Counted from the first letter of the stretch, positions 24,515 through 36,815 are shown. The stretch is DNA of 64,000 nt from Erpetoichthys calabaricus (GCF_900747795.2 NC_041396.2:36772674-36836673); one strand, 5' to 3'. Notes: a model not told the origin generated them from the sequence alone. Numbers and translations are program-made.

Positions 24515-24650
24515 CTGCGATGGGCTGGCGCCCTGCCCGGGGTTTGTTTCCTGCCTTGTGCCCTGTGTTGGCTGGTATTGGCTCTGGCAAACCCCCGTGA
24601 CCCTGTAGTTAGGATATAGCGGGTTGGATAATGGATGGATGGATGGATGG
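24515..24650 (+). mobile_element. 5'-truncated tRNA-headed SINE with target-site duplication
   Basis: Contains only the 3' third, from TGCGATGGGCTGGCGCCCTG to the (GGAT)n tail. ATGATTTACTTGT flanks it on both sides (24502-24514 and 24651-24663). A perfect 13-bp duplication around a truncated copy is the mark of target-primed reverse transcription. Confidence 0.85.
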
Positions 24651-24852
24651 ATGATTTACTTGTTTACTTTTTATCTTTATAAACTGTTGCAGTATGTTTT
24701 TGTTCATTTTTAATTCTCCATTTGAACAAGTGCGGTGCTGAGGTGTCACCCATTGTATGGCTGTGCTGGGGTCCTAATTTGGGATCCTGAGATGGTTTGT
24801 CGTGTAGTGGGTGCGGCAATGTGCTGTATCAGTGCATTTAAGATTGAAGAGT

Positions 24853-25385
24853 TTTATTCATGAATCACACAGTTATACAGGTACAACGTGTAGTGAAATG
24901 AAAGAGCTAGCCTACTCAACGAAAGAAAACACACAATAGAAGAAAATAATAAAATTAAGAAGATAATAACATTAACTATATTAGATAAAATTAGCTAAGT
25001 TAAGTTAAACTAGGTCGAGATTAAGTTAAAATCAGAATTCTGAAAGAGTAGAAAGTATAAAGTGACTGTGCAGTAAGTGAAAGTGAGTGTGCTATGAGTT
25101 TTGACTTTGAATGTTTGTTGGCACATCAGGGTCCTGATGGCACGAGGGTAAAAGCTCCTCTTGAGTCAACTCAGCTGCTTGCCTGAGTTGAGCGGGTTGA
25201 ACAGTCTATTACTGGGGTGGGTAGAGTCCAGAATTATTTTAATTGACCTGGTCCTGCAGCGCTTGGTGTAGATGTCCTGCAGAGAGGACAGTGCTGACCT
25301 TAAGATGCGCTTCTGCTGAACGCAGCACTCTCTACAGAGCTTTGTGATCCTGGACTGAGCAATTCCCAAACCATAATACATACAG
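24853..25385 (-). mobile_element. LINE C-terminal fragment, minus strand
   Basis: Minus-strand 25381-25166 reads LGIAQSRITKLCRECCVQQK, IYTKRCRTRSIKIILDST and HPSNRLFNPLNSGKQLS. A near frame then gives LKRSFYPRAIRTLM. The last words resemble the R...SFFP.AI..LN ending of non-LTR ORF2 proteins. The assignment rests on this short ending only. Confidence 0.45.
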
Positions 25386-25599
25386 TAATAGTCAATACAA
25401 TTAGCACACTAGCATCCACATGGCCCAGGCATCAAAGATTACCTACAAGTCATCACTTCAAATATTTTGCCCCTAAATCTGGAGGCAGTGAGGATGCTGC
25501 CTCTGGATTGACTGCTGCTCGTCCTCACACAACTGCTGAGATGTCCTGTTTGTTGGGATTCCGTGTCCTTCTTTATGCTGCTTAAATTTACTGTCAGGT

Positions 25600-26325
25600 T
25601 TTGTTCCATTACCTAATGTTCTGTTATGTTGTTATATTCTTTTCTGTTCTGGTATCTTATGTTATGTTAGGTTCTGTTACGTGATTTTCAGGTCTGTGCT
25701 GCTATATTATGTTAGGTTACATTATGTGATGTTTTGTTCTCTTTTGTTTTGTTCTGTTACATTCCATTACGTTATGCTCTGTTCTGTCATGTTGTATTAT
25801 GCTTTGATCTTTTATGTTCTGTTATGATATGTTACATGACCCTTCCTTGTTTAATGTTAGGTTATGTTCTCCTATACTATTATCTGTTGTTATATTCAGT
25901 TATGTTGTGCTATATTCTGTTATGTTCTGCTATATTACGTTACTTTCTGCTATGTTCTATTACGTGATTTTTTATTTTGTGCTGTTATGTTTTGTTCTCT
26001 TCTGTTGCCATATCTTATGATATGTTACACTATGTTCTGCTCTGTTCAGTTACATCACATTACGTTCTCTTCCATTATATTTAGTTATGTTCTGTTTCTT
26101 TCTGTTCTGTTCTGCTATGTTATATTAACCTTTAAGTTAATTAACCTTCTGTTATGATCTGTTCTCTTCTGCCATGTTATGTCTTGTTATGTTATGTTTA
26201 GTTATGTTATGTTACATTACATTACATTCTGTTTCGTTATGTTACATTATGTTCTTTTATGTCATGTTGCCTTTTTTTCATGTTATATTTTGTTCTATTC
26301 TGCTGTGTTACGCTACTTTACATTA
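25600..26325 (+). repeat. Degenerate pentanucleotide tract (GTTCT/GTTAT)n
   Basis: About 720 bp built mostly of GTTCT, GTTAT and GTTAC pentamers. The Cys/Tyr/Leu-rich frames within it are artefacts. It ends about 230 bases before the splice acceptor of the V1R exon. Confidence 0.85.
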
Positions 26326-26573
26326 TGAAGCTTTGAGAAAACGGCAGTAAATTTTGAGAAAACTGCAGTAAAAAGCAATGCTGCATTTATGCCACACTTG
26401 CTCCATAGCCTCTGACATGAAAATGAAGTTAAAAATTTTAAATACGCACAAAGTAGGATAAAAAGAAATCTCACACTCTTGCTGTTTAAGTCAATGTTTC
26501 TTTTTTCTTTATTTAATCTGTCGATTTCTCCTTTGCCTGACCTTCTCATTAGATCCTCTCCTCTGAAGTAACA

Positions 26574-27530
26574 ATGGACACCAGAGCGATCATGAAAGCC
26601 ACCGGCTTTGTTGTCCTCACGCTGGTCAGTATCCCAAGCAACTTGATTATTTTCTGTGCCTTCCTGCACACCCAACTGGCAGATGGGAAGCTGATGCCTG
26701 CTGACGTTATCCTGTGCCACCTTGTTTGGGCTAATCTGATGGTAGCATTTTCTCGGAGTATCCCACAGACACTCTCAGCCTTCGGTAACAAGAACCTCTT
26801 TGATGACATTGGCTGCAAAATTGTAATCTTCTGGTTCCGTGTTTTCCGAGGTCTCTCCATAAGCCTGACATGTCTGCTGAGCACATACCAAGCAGTTGTC
26901 ATTGCTCCCGCCACATCCAAGTTGGCTCTACTCAAACTCAAATTGCCCCAGTACCTGTTATTGTTGCTTTTCCTTCTCTACCTGTTTTGTGGGGTGACCA
27001 GTGTGAACCCAATAATCTTCACAGTGGCTTACCTCATCAATAACACAATTCCTCCTTACACCTTCAACTTGGAGTTCTGCTTCACGCCGTACCCTGACTA
27101 CCCAACCTTCATCGGACAAGGCTTCACCAACTTCCTGCGAGATTTCATATTTATAGTGCTGATGGCAGTCATGAGCGCCTACATCCTGATACTCCTATAT
27201 CGCCACAGCCAGAAGGTTAAGCACATTCGGAGCTCAGACCGCGGCCATTCAGGAGCCAGAGCAGAAACCCGGGCCTCCCAGGTTGTGGTCACTTTGGTTA
27301 TACTCTATGTCATCTTCTTTGGAGTTGACAATGCTATTTGGCTCTATTCTCTGTCAACGGTTAGGGTGGCGGTCCTGTTGTCTGATATCCGTATCTTCTT
27401 TGCCACCCTGTATACGTCAGTGTGCCCAATTGTTATCCTCCTCACCAACCCTAAAGTCAAATCCAAACTGAGACCCATCAGAGCTGCACAAGACAGCCAG
27501 TTAAAGGAAGCCTCCATGTCAAACACATGA
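26574..27530 (+). CDS. V1R: V1R/ORA vomeronasal type-1 receptor, intact (locus 2)
   Basis: A complete 318-residue single-exon receptor of the V1R family, a G-protein-coupled receptor for pheromone-like or other small ligands in olfactory sensory neurons. Predicted membrane helices lie near residues 8-30, 43-63, 83-110, 127-150, 187-210, 236-258 and 270-291. The TM3 signature FRGLSISLTCLLSTYQAVVI is close to the V1R consensus. Cys81 and Cys169 are placed for the usual TM3-ECL2 disulfide, and NNT at 156-158 is the ECL2 glycosylation site common in V1Rs. ICL3 carries HIRSSDRGHSGARAETRAS, and TM7 ends SVCPIVILLTNPKVK. The ATG follows AACA and matches the start of the other three loci. The acceptor CTTCTCATTAG (26552) leaves 21 bases of 5' UTR, linked by inference to exon 1 at about 20.9 kb. 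Nothing looks broken. Confidence 0.95.
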   Translation: MDTRAIMKATGFVVLTLVSIPSNLIIFCAFLHTQLADGKLMPADVILCHLVWANLMVAFSRSIPQTLSAFGNKNLFDDIGCKIVIFWFRVFRGLSISLTCLLSTYQAVVIAPATSKLALLKLKLPQYLLLLLFLLYLFCGVTSVNPIIFTVAYLINNTIPPYTFNLEFCFTPYPDYPTFIGQGFTNFLRDFIFIVLMAVMSAYILILLYRHSQKVKHIRSSDRGHSGARAETRASQVVVTLVILYVIFFGVDNAIWLYSLSTVRVAVLLSDIRIFFATLYTSVCPIVILLTNPKVKSKLRPIRAAQDSQLKEASMSNT

Positions 27531-27645
27531 ACATCAGCTTGGAAAGAGTTCTACTGCAAAGGTGGACATTCAGACACACAATCAAAAGCTTTGGCAATTA
27601 AATATAAATGAGAATAACTTTCCAGCAAAAGTGTAAAAAATTAAA

Positions 27646-27651
27646 AATAAA
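27646..27651 (+). promoter_or_regulatory. Candidate polyadenylation signal, V1R locus 2
   Basis: AATAAA 116 bases after the stop codon; the first canonical signal downstream. Confidence 0.45.
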
Positions 27652-28040
27652 AGATATCAGTTGTGCTGCAGCAGAGGTTGAGTCATGGAAAAGGGGCTAC
27701 AAAAATAAAATGTATTAATATATTTATTAATAAAAAGTAATAAATGAACACTGCTCCCTCTCATTGTGTCCAGTGGCACAACACCTTTGGGAAAAGTGCT
27801 TCCCAGTTCAAGGTGCAAAGGAAATATGTAAAAAATAAAATCACAATAAATATACATTTTAACAGCGAGTCATTTGTTTTATGTGTTTTTAGGTTTTTCA
27901 GAGGCATGTGTGAGGGGCACTATATAAAATGAAGCAATTGAACTGAGGTGAATGATCTGTTAAGAGGAGAGAAAAAGGAGTTTGTAGCAATAATTTATTT
28001 TATTCTGCATTTTTATTACAGTCTTTTTGTGAAAGGCACG

Positions 28041-29636
28041 CAGTCAGGTCCAAAAATATTTGGAGAGTTACACAATTTTCATAATTTTGGCTCTGTATGC
28101 CACCACATTGAATTTGAACCAAAGTAATCAAGAGGTGATTGAAGTGTAGACTTTCAGGTTTAATTCAAGGGGTTTAACAAAAATATTGTATGAGCTGTTT
28201 AGAAAAAAACAGACAGTTTTATATATGGACCCCCTTTTTTCAGGGGCTCAAAAGTATTTGGACAAACTAACATAATCACAAATATAATGATCATTTTTAG
28301 TATTTGGTTGAAAATCCTTAACAGTCAGTGACTGCCTGAAGTTTGAACCCACGGCCATCTCCAAGTGTTGGGTTTCCACCCTAGTGATGCTTTGCCAGGC
28401 CTTTACCACAGTTGTTTGTTTCTTTCTGCCATCAGTTTTGTCTTCAGCAAGTGAACTGCATGTCCAGTTGGGATGAGGTCAGTTGATGACTTGGCCATTA
28501 AGAATATTCCACTACTTTGATTGAAGAGCACTTGATTTGCTTTCCATCTCTGCTGTGAAGTATCATCCTATCAGTTCTGCAGCATTTGGTTAAATCTGAG
28601 CAGACAGTACAGCACCCTGTACACGTCAGAATTCATCCTGTTACTTCTGCCAGCAGTTGTATTATCAATAAACACCAGTGACCGACTTCCATTGGCACTC
28701 ACACATGCCCATGCCAGAACACTTTCTCCACCATGTTTCACAGATGATGTGGTATTCATCAGATCCTGAACTGTTTCTTCTCTTCTTCATACTCTTCCCT
28801 TTCCATCATTCTGGTATACATTGATGTTAGTTTCCTTTGTCCAAAGAAAATTGTTCCAGAACTGGACAGGCCTTTTAAAAATATTTTCTGACAAAGCCTA
28901 ATCTGTCCTTCCTATGCTTGAGGCTCACCAGTGGTTTACACTTTGTGGTAAACCATCTGTCTTTACTTTCATGAAGTCTTCTCTTGATTGTAGAATTTGG
29001 CAGTGATAGGTGTACCTTCTGGGGATTGTTCTTGGTTTGGCCAAATGTTGTTAAAGGGGTTATATTTCACCAAGAAAAGAATTTTGTAGTTATCTCAGTT
29101 GTCTTTTGTGGTTGTCCAGACCTTCTAGTGTTGCTGTGCTCACTAGTGTGTTCCTTCTTTTTAAGGATGCACCAAATGGTTGATTTGACCACACCTGGTG
29201 TTTCTGCCATTTCTCTAAAGGGTCTCAGCTTAATGATGGACTGTTTTTACTTGCATGGACAGCTCTTAGGACATCATATTGAGAGGTCACAGTGACAGCT
29301 TCCAAATGCAAAATCCACACATGGAATCAACTACAGACCTTTTACCTGCTTAACAGTTAATGAAATAATCAGGGTTCTGCTCCCACCTGGCTAAGGAACA
29401 GCTTGCCAGTCAAATGTCCAAATACTTTTGAGCCCCTGGAAATGGGGGGATATGCAGTGAAATGGATGTCATTCCTAAACGGCTCATATGATATTTTTGG
29501 TAAACCCCTTAAATTAAAGCTGAAAGTCTACACTTCATTCACATAATGATTGCTTTATTTCAAATCCATTGTGGTAGCATACAGAGCCAAAATTATGAAA
29601 ATTGTGTCACTGTCCAAATACTTATGGACCTGACTG
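28041..29636 (-). mobile_element. Tc1-like transposon, full-length relic, minus strand
   Basis: Matching ends CAGTCAGGTCCAAAAATATT (28041) and the complement of CAGTCAGGTCCATAAGTATT (29636), with TA after the right end and a changed dinucleotide at the left. The inverted arms extend past 100 bp through CACAATTTTCATAATTTTGG. The 1.6 kb length is that of whole Tc1 elements. The minus-strand interior has SVKHGGESVLAWACVSANGS and NRMNSDVYRV, the transposase core after the first catalytic D. Many stops; inactive. Starts 510 bp past the V1R stop. Confidence 0.85.
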
Positions 29637-29639
29637 TAT

Positions 29640-30220
29640 GTAAAATAAGGTTTAATATATTACCAAATGCTGCAGCAGTTGCCATTTAAGTAATATATTC
29701 TGCTATTTTTCTCAAGGGTTTTAAATGAATATGAAACAAAGAACATAAATTTAATAGTGATTCAAATCAATCCAGTCCATTCCTTTTATTTTGTACTTCT
29801 GATTCCAAGTGCTTAGAATGAAAGAGGCTATAAAATAAATATTCAGGCATGCAAGAATGACTTTGATCAATAAGAACATGTATTTTGTTTGGAAAGAAAC
29901 CGAGTCTGCAAAAATAAAGTAGACAATACAACTATACAGTATTTACAGTGAGGGAAACTGACTGTGCCCCTTCTGGTACCTGGGCCATAAAAGGGTGACC
30001 ATCCAGAAGAAGGCAGCACTTCTTACCTAAGTGACCCTGGTGAAGAAGCTCCACATTCAAATACTGTCTGATGAGGCCACTGAAAGAGATGTAGCCACAT
30101 TGTTTTTGTGGCAGTATTTTCTGTTTCTTTTGTGCACCATCGTGCGTGAAGTTTACTGAAAAGCCTTAAGTAAACAGGGATTGCTGGAGTGGCACCCCAA
30201 AATTTACCTAAGAATCAGAG
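29640..30220. other. No gene seen
   Basis: Unique-looking AT-rich sequence between the Tc1 relic and the GATA tract. Confidence 0.5.
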
Positions 30221-30356
<136 letters not shown>

Positions 30357-32148
30357 AGTGGCCTGGTACTCACTGCTATGCAGTACTGGCACCTAGTCCA
30401 ATTTTAACATTTGGTACAGTCATCTTTTTTAATACACCATTGAGTCCTACAACCCAGGCACTTCAAACAAGTGTTAACGCATTGTATCCCAGCACTCACA
30501 GCTTCACAGAAGACTCGTCGAATGTCACTGTATTGCCATAAGAAGATAACTTCCATTATTATGGCTCCACTTCAAGCGCCAGCCAGCCAGACAGACAGAC
30601 AGACAGACAGACATGTTGCAGAAACTAGTGTTTGTAAGCCAATCCCAAACTCAGATAATCCTAACAAAGAAACTAATGTTTCATTAATGAAATTAGTAAT
30701 AAACATAAGGCTACAGGGTACTGGCAAACCAAAATGTACAAAACAAATCAAATGATAAAGAAACCCCTCACAACCTCTCTAGGCCTAACTAAACAGGCTC
30801 ATCTTGTCCCTGTGTGCTGGATTGACTGTTTGCTCTCTTGCCTTCCGGTCGGTAACTTACAGAAAAGTTCTCTCCTGTCCACTCCATCTTTTTCCTCTCT
30901 TCATCTTGGTTTCTCTTTCTGTCACAAATTGAGCACATGACAACTCCTTCCTCCTGAGGCCATACACCTTTGGAAGTCTCTCTGGAAGTGACATTTATCT
31001 TTGGCTGTGAGACCACGTCCAAGAAACAAAGAGAGACAGAGAGACAGTAAGTAGGCATGAGAGTGCTGTTGGGACGTCTTTTAAACCAAATATGTCAGTG
31101 AGCTACCCTAACTGACAGACAAGTCATGCAGGTACAGAATTAAAAACAACAGTAAATACTTCTCCATCCATTACTGAAGTCTGAAACTTGCTTAACTCCC
31201 TGGTCCCTCTGCCTAGAACTACCCTAGAGACCTCCAGGTAACTCTGATTTTCTAAATGTTAGCACTTCAAGTTCAAGTTGAGGTTTACTGTCATGTGTAC
31301 ATATTGTAGCACACACTATACATAGCACTATGTATTCTCTGTCTCATCAGAACAGTTACAGGCTTGGCCTGCCCAGGTCACCTTTTCATAGTAATGGATA
31401 GCAAGGAGTAATAAATCTGATATGGGGGCCAGCCTGGACTGAGCAAACACAGGAACTACAGCGTTTGGCTCTCCTCAACACTAATGTTCTAACTATTATA
31501 ATGCCCTGACCAAAAGAAATAGTGCCCTTGTTGGCGACTGCCTAAGGTCCCTGGCAAGGCCACCACAGATAGCCAGTGCATAGCCCAACAGTGGCCACAG
31601 CACCCTATATTGTAAATACAGCATATTAATATGTAACAACAGTCATGTAACATTATTATATATGAAAGACAATTAAATGTGCCATATCAGGAGGGATGTG
31701 GACCTCTTTTGACTAGAAGACATGAATTGTTAGCCTCCAGAGCTTGACCGTAAGCCCCGCCGACTGTGCATGTAGCTTATACTCTATGGTGAACCTGGGA
31801 GGGCAGACTATGAATCTCTTAGAGTCGGCTCCCTCAGAAAAGTTGCTTCTGGATTCATTGTTAGTGTCTCCTCGGACTCCCAATTGTATTTCTCTTTTGC
31901 TAATTTGAGTGTGACATCTCCCCCAAGTCTTCTTTGTGGATTGCCTAACTGCTCCCATCAGAGTTAAAAGATACAGCATATGATGACTAGAAGCAGAGGC
32001 CAAAAAACGATCATCAAATAAGCAAAACACTACAGGGATGAAGGGGTCTGCCAGTAGCACATTCCTGGCCTAGCGGTTAGGGGGAAGGACTGTAAAGTAC
32101 AAGGATGTCAGTTCAGTCCACACCGAAAGGTTCAATCTGTGAGTTTTA
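30357..32148. other. No gene; short LINE-like tail at about 31262
   Basis: A CAGA run lies at 30590-30612. CAAGTTCAAGTTGAGGTTTA followed by CTGTCATGTGTACA at 31267-31300 resembles a LINE 3' end on the minus strand. Otherwise non-coding. Confidence 0.45.
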
Positions 32149-32303
<155 letters not shown>

Positions 32304-32985
32304 CTTTATTAATCCCAAGGGGAAATTCACATACTCCAGCAGCAGCATACTGATAAAGAACAATATTAAATTAAAGAGTGATAACAATGCAGGTATACAG
32401 ACAGTCAATAACTTTGAATAATGTTAACGTTTACCCCCCTCCCCCCCAGGTGGAATTGAAGAGTCGCATAGTGTGGGGGAGGAACGATCTCAGTCTGTCA
32501 TTGTAGCAGGACGGTGACAGCATCACTGAAGCGGCTCCTCTGTCTGGAGATGATACTGCTCAGTGGATGCAGTGGATTCTCCATGATTGATAGGAGCCTA
32601 CTCAGCGCCTGTCGCTCCACCATGGATGTCAAACTGTCCAGCTCCGTGCCTACAATAGAGCCTGCCTTCCTCACCAGTTTGTCCAGGCGTGAGGCGTCCC
32701 TCTTCTTTATGCTGCCTCCCCAGCACACCACCACGTAGAAGAGGGCGCTCGCCACAACCGTCTGATAGAATATCTGCAGCATCTTATTGCAGATGTTGAA
32801 GGACACCAGCCTTCTAAGGAAGTATAGCCGGCTCTGTCCTTTCTTACACGGAGCATCAGTATTGCCAGTCCAGTCCAATTTATCATCCAGCTGCACTCCC
32901 AGGTATTTATAGGTCTGCACCCTTTGCACACAGTCACCTCTGATGATCACAGGGTCCATGAGGGGCCTAGTGAGTCCCATCACTG
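32304..32985 (-). mobile_element. LINE ORF2 C-terminus and 3' UTR, minus strand
   Basis: Same family as 12051-12711. Minus-strand 32983-32498 reads [60 protein letters not shown] and LSRLLSIMENPLHPLSSIIS. The longer C-terminus here shows how much was lost in the other copy. A C-run interrupts the 3' UTR near 32437-32449. 5' truncated. Confidence 0.8.
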
Positions 32986-33271
32986 GTCAGGGCTCCTGGA
33001 GTAGTATAATGGAAAAAGCTGCACCCTATACAAGCGATTTTTAGTTTCATTGTATTGGAATTTTGATCAAAATAAAGATCAAAGTGACTTTATTAACACT
33101 AAAACACAGTTATACAGTCTTAAACAGGAGAGCCTAGTGGGAGCTGGGTGGTCTCATGGCTTTGGAACCCCTGCAGATTTTTTTTTCTTCAGCCCTCTGG
33201 AGTTTTTTTTGTTTTTTTCTGTCCTCCCTGGCCATCAGACCTTACTTTATTCTTTGTTAATTAGTATTGCC

Positions 33272-33623
33272 ATCCATCCATCCATTTTCCAACCCGCTGA
33301 ATCCAAACACAAGGTCATGGTGGTCTGCTGGAGCCAAAGGCACAAGGCAGGAACCAATCCCGGGCAGGGTGCCAACCCACTGCAGGACACACACAAACAC
33401 ACCCTCACACCAAGCACACACTAGGGCCAATTTAGAATCGCCAGTCCACCTAACCAGCATGTCTTTGGACTGTGGGAGGAAACCGGAGCGCCCAGAGGGA
33501 ACCCACGCAGACACGGGGAGAACATGCAAACTCCACGCAGGGAGGACCCAGGAAGGGAACCCGGGTCCCCAGGTCTTCCAACTGCAAGGCAGCAGCTCTA
33601 CCCACTGTGCCACCGTGCCGCCC
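33272..33623 (-). mobile_element. tRNA-headed SINE, full length, with target-site duplication
   Basis: Full minus-strand copy from the (CCAT) tail to the GGGCGGCACGGTGGCAC head complement. TAGTATTGCC flanks both ends (33262-33271 and 33624-33633). The duplication is perfect, so the insertion is fairly young. Confidence 0.9.
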
Positions 33624-33639
33624 TAGTATTGCCTAATTT

Positions 33640-34340
33640 TTATATTTTTTCTTTTTTTCTTTCTTCATCTTGCAAAGCACTTTGAGCTACATCATTTGTA
33701 TAAAAGCATGCTATACAAATAAATGTTGTTGTTGTCGTTAAACCTGACAACACACACACTGTACATTAATGCCATATTTAAAAGTTAAAGCAGGTGAAAT
33801 GCAATTCTGTATTTAAAAGTTGATGTGGAGTTTCAAAGTAGAGGAGTATGGAGGAATATTTCAGACAAAATCATATTAAATACACTGTTTAATAAATGTA
33901 TTGTGAAATGTGACAAAAAATTATTAAATATAAAACACAATATATATATATAAACAATAATGATTGAATGGGTCATGAAATGTTTGTGCTGCTTATTTGT
34001 TTGTGTATTTATTTAACTATTTCCTAATTTATTAATTTCTGTGATGTTGCCTGTATTTTGAAATAAGTCTTAAAATTAAAACTGTCATTTTCTCCAATCA
34101 AAGTTGAGAGGGTGGGCTCTAGTAAGCAATGTCACAACTTTGCAGAGGCCCATGGGTCAGACAATACTCAAAGCAAGCAAAGCACATGCTCAGAGCTGGT
34201 TAACCTGTCGGACAACAAAGGTGGTCGCCTGGGGTGCCGTCATCTAGTTAAGGTAAGGAGTGGCATTTTTTCTCCCTTTGATATGGTGTGAACACAGGCT
34301 TTCAGTGCCACAGAGGACCTCACCCTCCATCCTGCACTTC
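33640..34340. other. No gene seen
   Basis: AT-rich. CTTTGAGCTACATCATTTGT then ATAAAAGCATGCTATACAAA at 33681-33720 looks like a LINE or SINE tail. Confidence 0.5.
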
Positions 34341-34343
34341 TCC

Positions 34344-34545
34344 ATGTATCATATGACTGGCTGTGCACTCTTAACATCAAGGGAGACCCACTCCCCTGCT
34401 GCTGCATGATGTGTCATATGAACGACTGCATGCTTTTAACATCAAGGGGGACCCATTCCCCACTGCTACTACAATGTATCATATGACTAGCTGTGTATTC
34501 TTAACATCAAGGTTAACCAATCACCTACTGGTCATTGATGACCAA
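34344..34545. repeat. 65-bp minisatellite, about 3 units
   Basis: ATGTATCATATGACTGGCTG and its variants start at 34344, 34409 and 34474. Each is followed by TTAACATCAAGG. The third unit decays at its right side. Spacing is exactly 65 bp twice. Confidence 0.8.
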
Positions 34546-35162
34546 CTATGCGCTCATAACAAAAATTGGGAAAACATTGGGCTACTGCTATACTAAATGA
34601 AGGGACCTGTGATTTTTACTTCCACTTTTTATTCAATTATTTTGGCATGTTTCTTGGGGGGAGCACAGTGGTGAACCCGGACTTTAACCGGCACTGTTGT
34701 CCATAGAAGATGTGAGTTCAAGAAAAAGCTGGCGAGAATTACTGGGTGAAGTGGCTATGTTAATTTAAGCAGCTCTGAATTCATCGTCCTCTCAGGAGTC
34801 TAGAGCAGATGTGTGGTGTTTGCCTAGGAATGTAACACTTGATTACCAAAGATTTGCCCACACTGTGCTGCCAATTCATCAATCATAACCCACTACTTGC
34901 TAGAGGCCACCAACTCAACTCTGACAGGTGAAAATGACACTTTGTATTTTATTACGTAATTCATGCTGTGTGAGATGTAACTGAAAAAAATGAATAAATA
35001 GATCAATAAACACATAAAGAAATAAGCAACAAAACATATTTCAAGACATATTTAATTATACAGGATAACATATCATTGTTTTAATTTATTTACTGTCATA
35101 TTGCACAATATTTTTATTTAACTTGCATATTTACGTATTTACTTATTTAATTTTGTCTGAAA
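34546..35162. other. No gene seen
   Basis: AT-rich non-coding sequence up to the SINE target site. Confidence 0.5.
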
Positions 35163-35174
35163 TACTCCACCTCT

Positions 35175-35530
35175 GGGCGGCACGGTGGCGCAGTGGTAGC
35201 GCTGCTGCCTCGCAGTTAGGAGACCCGGGTTCGCTCCCCGGGTCCTCCCTGCGTGGAGTTTGCATGTTCTCCCCGTGTCTGCGTGGGTTTCCTCCGGGCG
35301 CTCCGGTTTCCTCCCACTGTCCAAAGACATGCAGGTTAGGTGGATTGGCAATCCTAAATTGGCCCTAGTGTATGCTTGGTGTGTGGGTGTGTTTGTGTGT
35401 GTCCTGCGGTGGGTTGGCTCCCTGCCCGGGATTGGTTCCTGCCTTGTGCCCTGTGTTGGCTGGGATTGGCTGCAGCAGACCCCCGTGACCCTTTGTTCGG
35501 ATTCAGCGGGTTGGAAAATGGATGGATGGA
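35175..35530 (+). mobile_element. tRNA-headed SINE, full length, with target-site duplication
   Basis: Starts GGGCGGCACGGTGGCGCAGT, has a B box GGGTTCGCTCCCC, the body GTTTGCATGTTCTCCCCGTG and a GGATGGATGGA tail. TACTCCACCTCT (35163-35174) and TATTCCACCTCT (35531-35542) form a 12-bp duplication with one difference. Confidence 0.9.
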
Positions 35531-35705
35531 TATTCCACCTCTGAGAAGCTGGTGGATCAAAGTAATCTGAATTTATGGGAGCAACTGAAGCCTGACTGAA
35601 TTCAAGAGATGATTGTGATATAAATGGAAACATAACATTTACAAAGAACAAAACCCGAAAAGTCTCCTTGGTATTTAAGAGGAAACCACTATGTACTGTA
35701 TATAT

Positions 35706-36248
35706 TGTCACAGACACCTGGGGTCTTTGTCCGGCCAGGACGCCTCTTCTCTGTACGGACTGGGGGAGCAAGCCTGGTCAGAACAGTACCTCCACAGGGA
35801 CACTAGGTGGCAGCCCTCCTGGGTGGCAGTGGTGCCTCAGATTCCTGCAGGGCTCCATGGGAGATGGAGTTCCTACAACCCTGTTGGGATCTGGGGGTGC
35901 CACCAGGGGGTGCTGCAGTTGTTCCACACGTGGAAGTGCAGCCAGAAATAGGTCATCAAACACCTGGAGCACTTCCGGATGGGCTATAAAAAGAGCCAGC
36001 AGCCACCACTTCGGGAGCCAGAGTCGGGAAGAGAGAGGGACTAAGCTTGCCAGAGAGAAGTGGTGAAGATAGAGGGTGAAGAAAGGAGAGTATTGTGTGC
36101 AGTGCTGTGCTTTGGACTGTGTTGTGGGCTTGTGGGGATGAGGAAAATGTTCCACACGAGCGAAGAAAAAATAAAAGCACTTTATTTTAGTAGTGTGCCT
36201 CCCGTGTCTGTCTTCGCCGGGTTAAGTGCTGTTATAGTGCCATCTACA
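35706..36248 (+). mobile_element. LTR-like repeat (fossil, solo copy)
   Basis: Runs from TGTCACAGACACC to GCCATCTACA. It has GGGCTATAAAAAGAGCC about halfway and AATAAAAGCACTTTATTTTA near the right end, the same layout as 141-692. No internal region is present. Old and non-coding. Confidence 0.5.
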
Positions 36249-36299
36249 CTCATATATATATATAGTCACTCGTGCACATGGGGTACAGTTTACAGGCTC

Positions 36300-36700
36300 A
36301 AACAGTGTTATTTGTCAGCTAGACCTGGGGGTGGCGCTCTCACCTGATCCTCTCTCCTCTTGTTCCTTTGCAGTTCAGCCAAAGGCCCTGCCTCTCTGTG
36401 ACATCACCACCGGTCCACCCACTGCTGACATCACTTCTGGCAAACCCCTATGACATCATTTCCAGTACCCAGAATCCATCTTCCTGCCACATCAGTTTCT
36501 GTTCCGGCCACCCTGACTCCACCTCTTCTTTCTATCCACCATATTTATAGAGTAGACACTGTTAGTCAGTTCAGTTGTTAACTCCACTTATGTAAAGACG
36601 GGTTTCTTTTCTTTTGCTGACTTTTCAGTATACGGGGTGGTCATCCCCAAACCTTTTTCTGTCTGCTGCCTAATTTTTTACCACTGTATGTATATATATT
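36300..36700 (+). mobile_element. LTR-like or composite repeat (fossil)
   Basis: Partner of 9233-9580: GGGGGTGGCG, TTGCAG, GACATCACTTCTGG, TATTTATAGAGTAGACACTG, then TGGTCATCCCCAAACC. It has a TATA-like element at about 36543. Limits are approximate. Confidence 0.3.
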
Positions 36701-36776
36701 AACTTATTGCTAGTTTGTAGCAATTTGCTATGTTTTATTTGTGGTTATTTGTCCATCTTCATCGTTTGATGCTTGA

Positions 36777-36815
36777 GGCATGATGGCACAGTGGTTAGCA
36801 CTGCTGCCTCAAAGC
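36777..36815 (+). mobile_element. SINE head fragment
   Basis: GATGGCACAGTGGTTAGCAC followed by TGCTGCCTC is the A-box part of the tRNA-headed SINE; the rest is missing. Confidence 0.5.

Noticed and set aside
25734-26157. Cys/Tyr/Leu-rich frames resembling membrane proteins
   Set aside because: Artefact of the pentanucleotide tract.
35139-35771. 210-codon minus-strand frame
   Set aside because: Crosses a SINE and part of an LTR-like repeat; the same peptide phrases appear at every SINE copy (33.3, 39.3, 48.2 and 57.4 kb).
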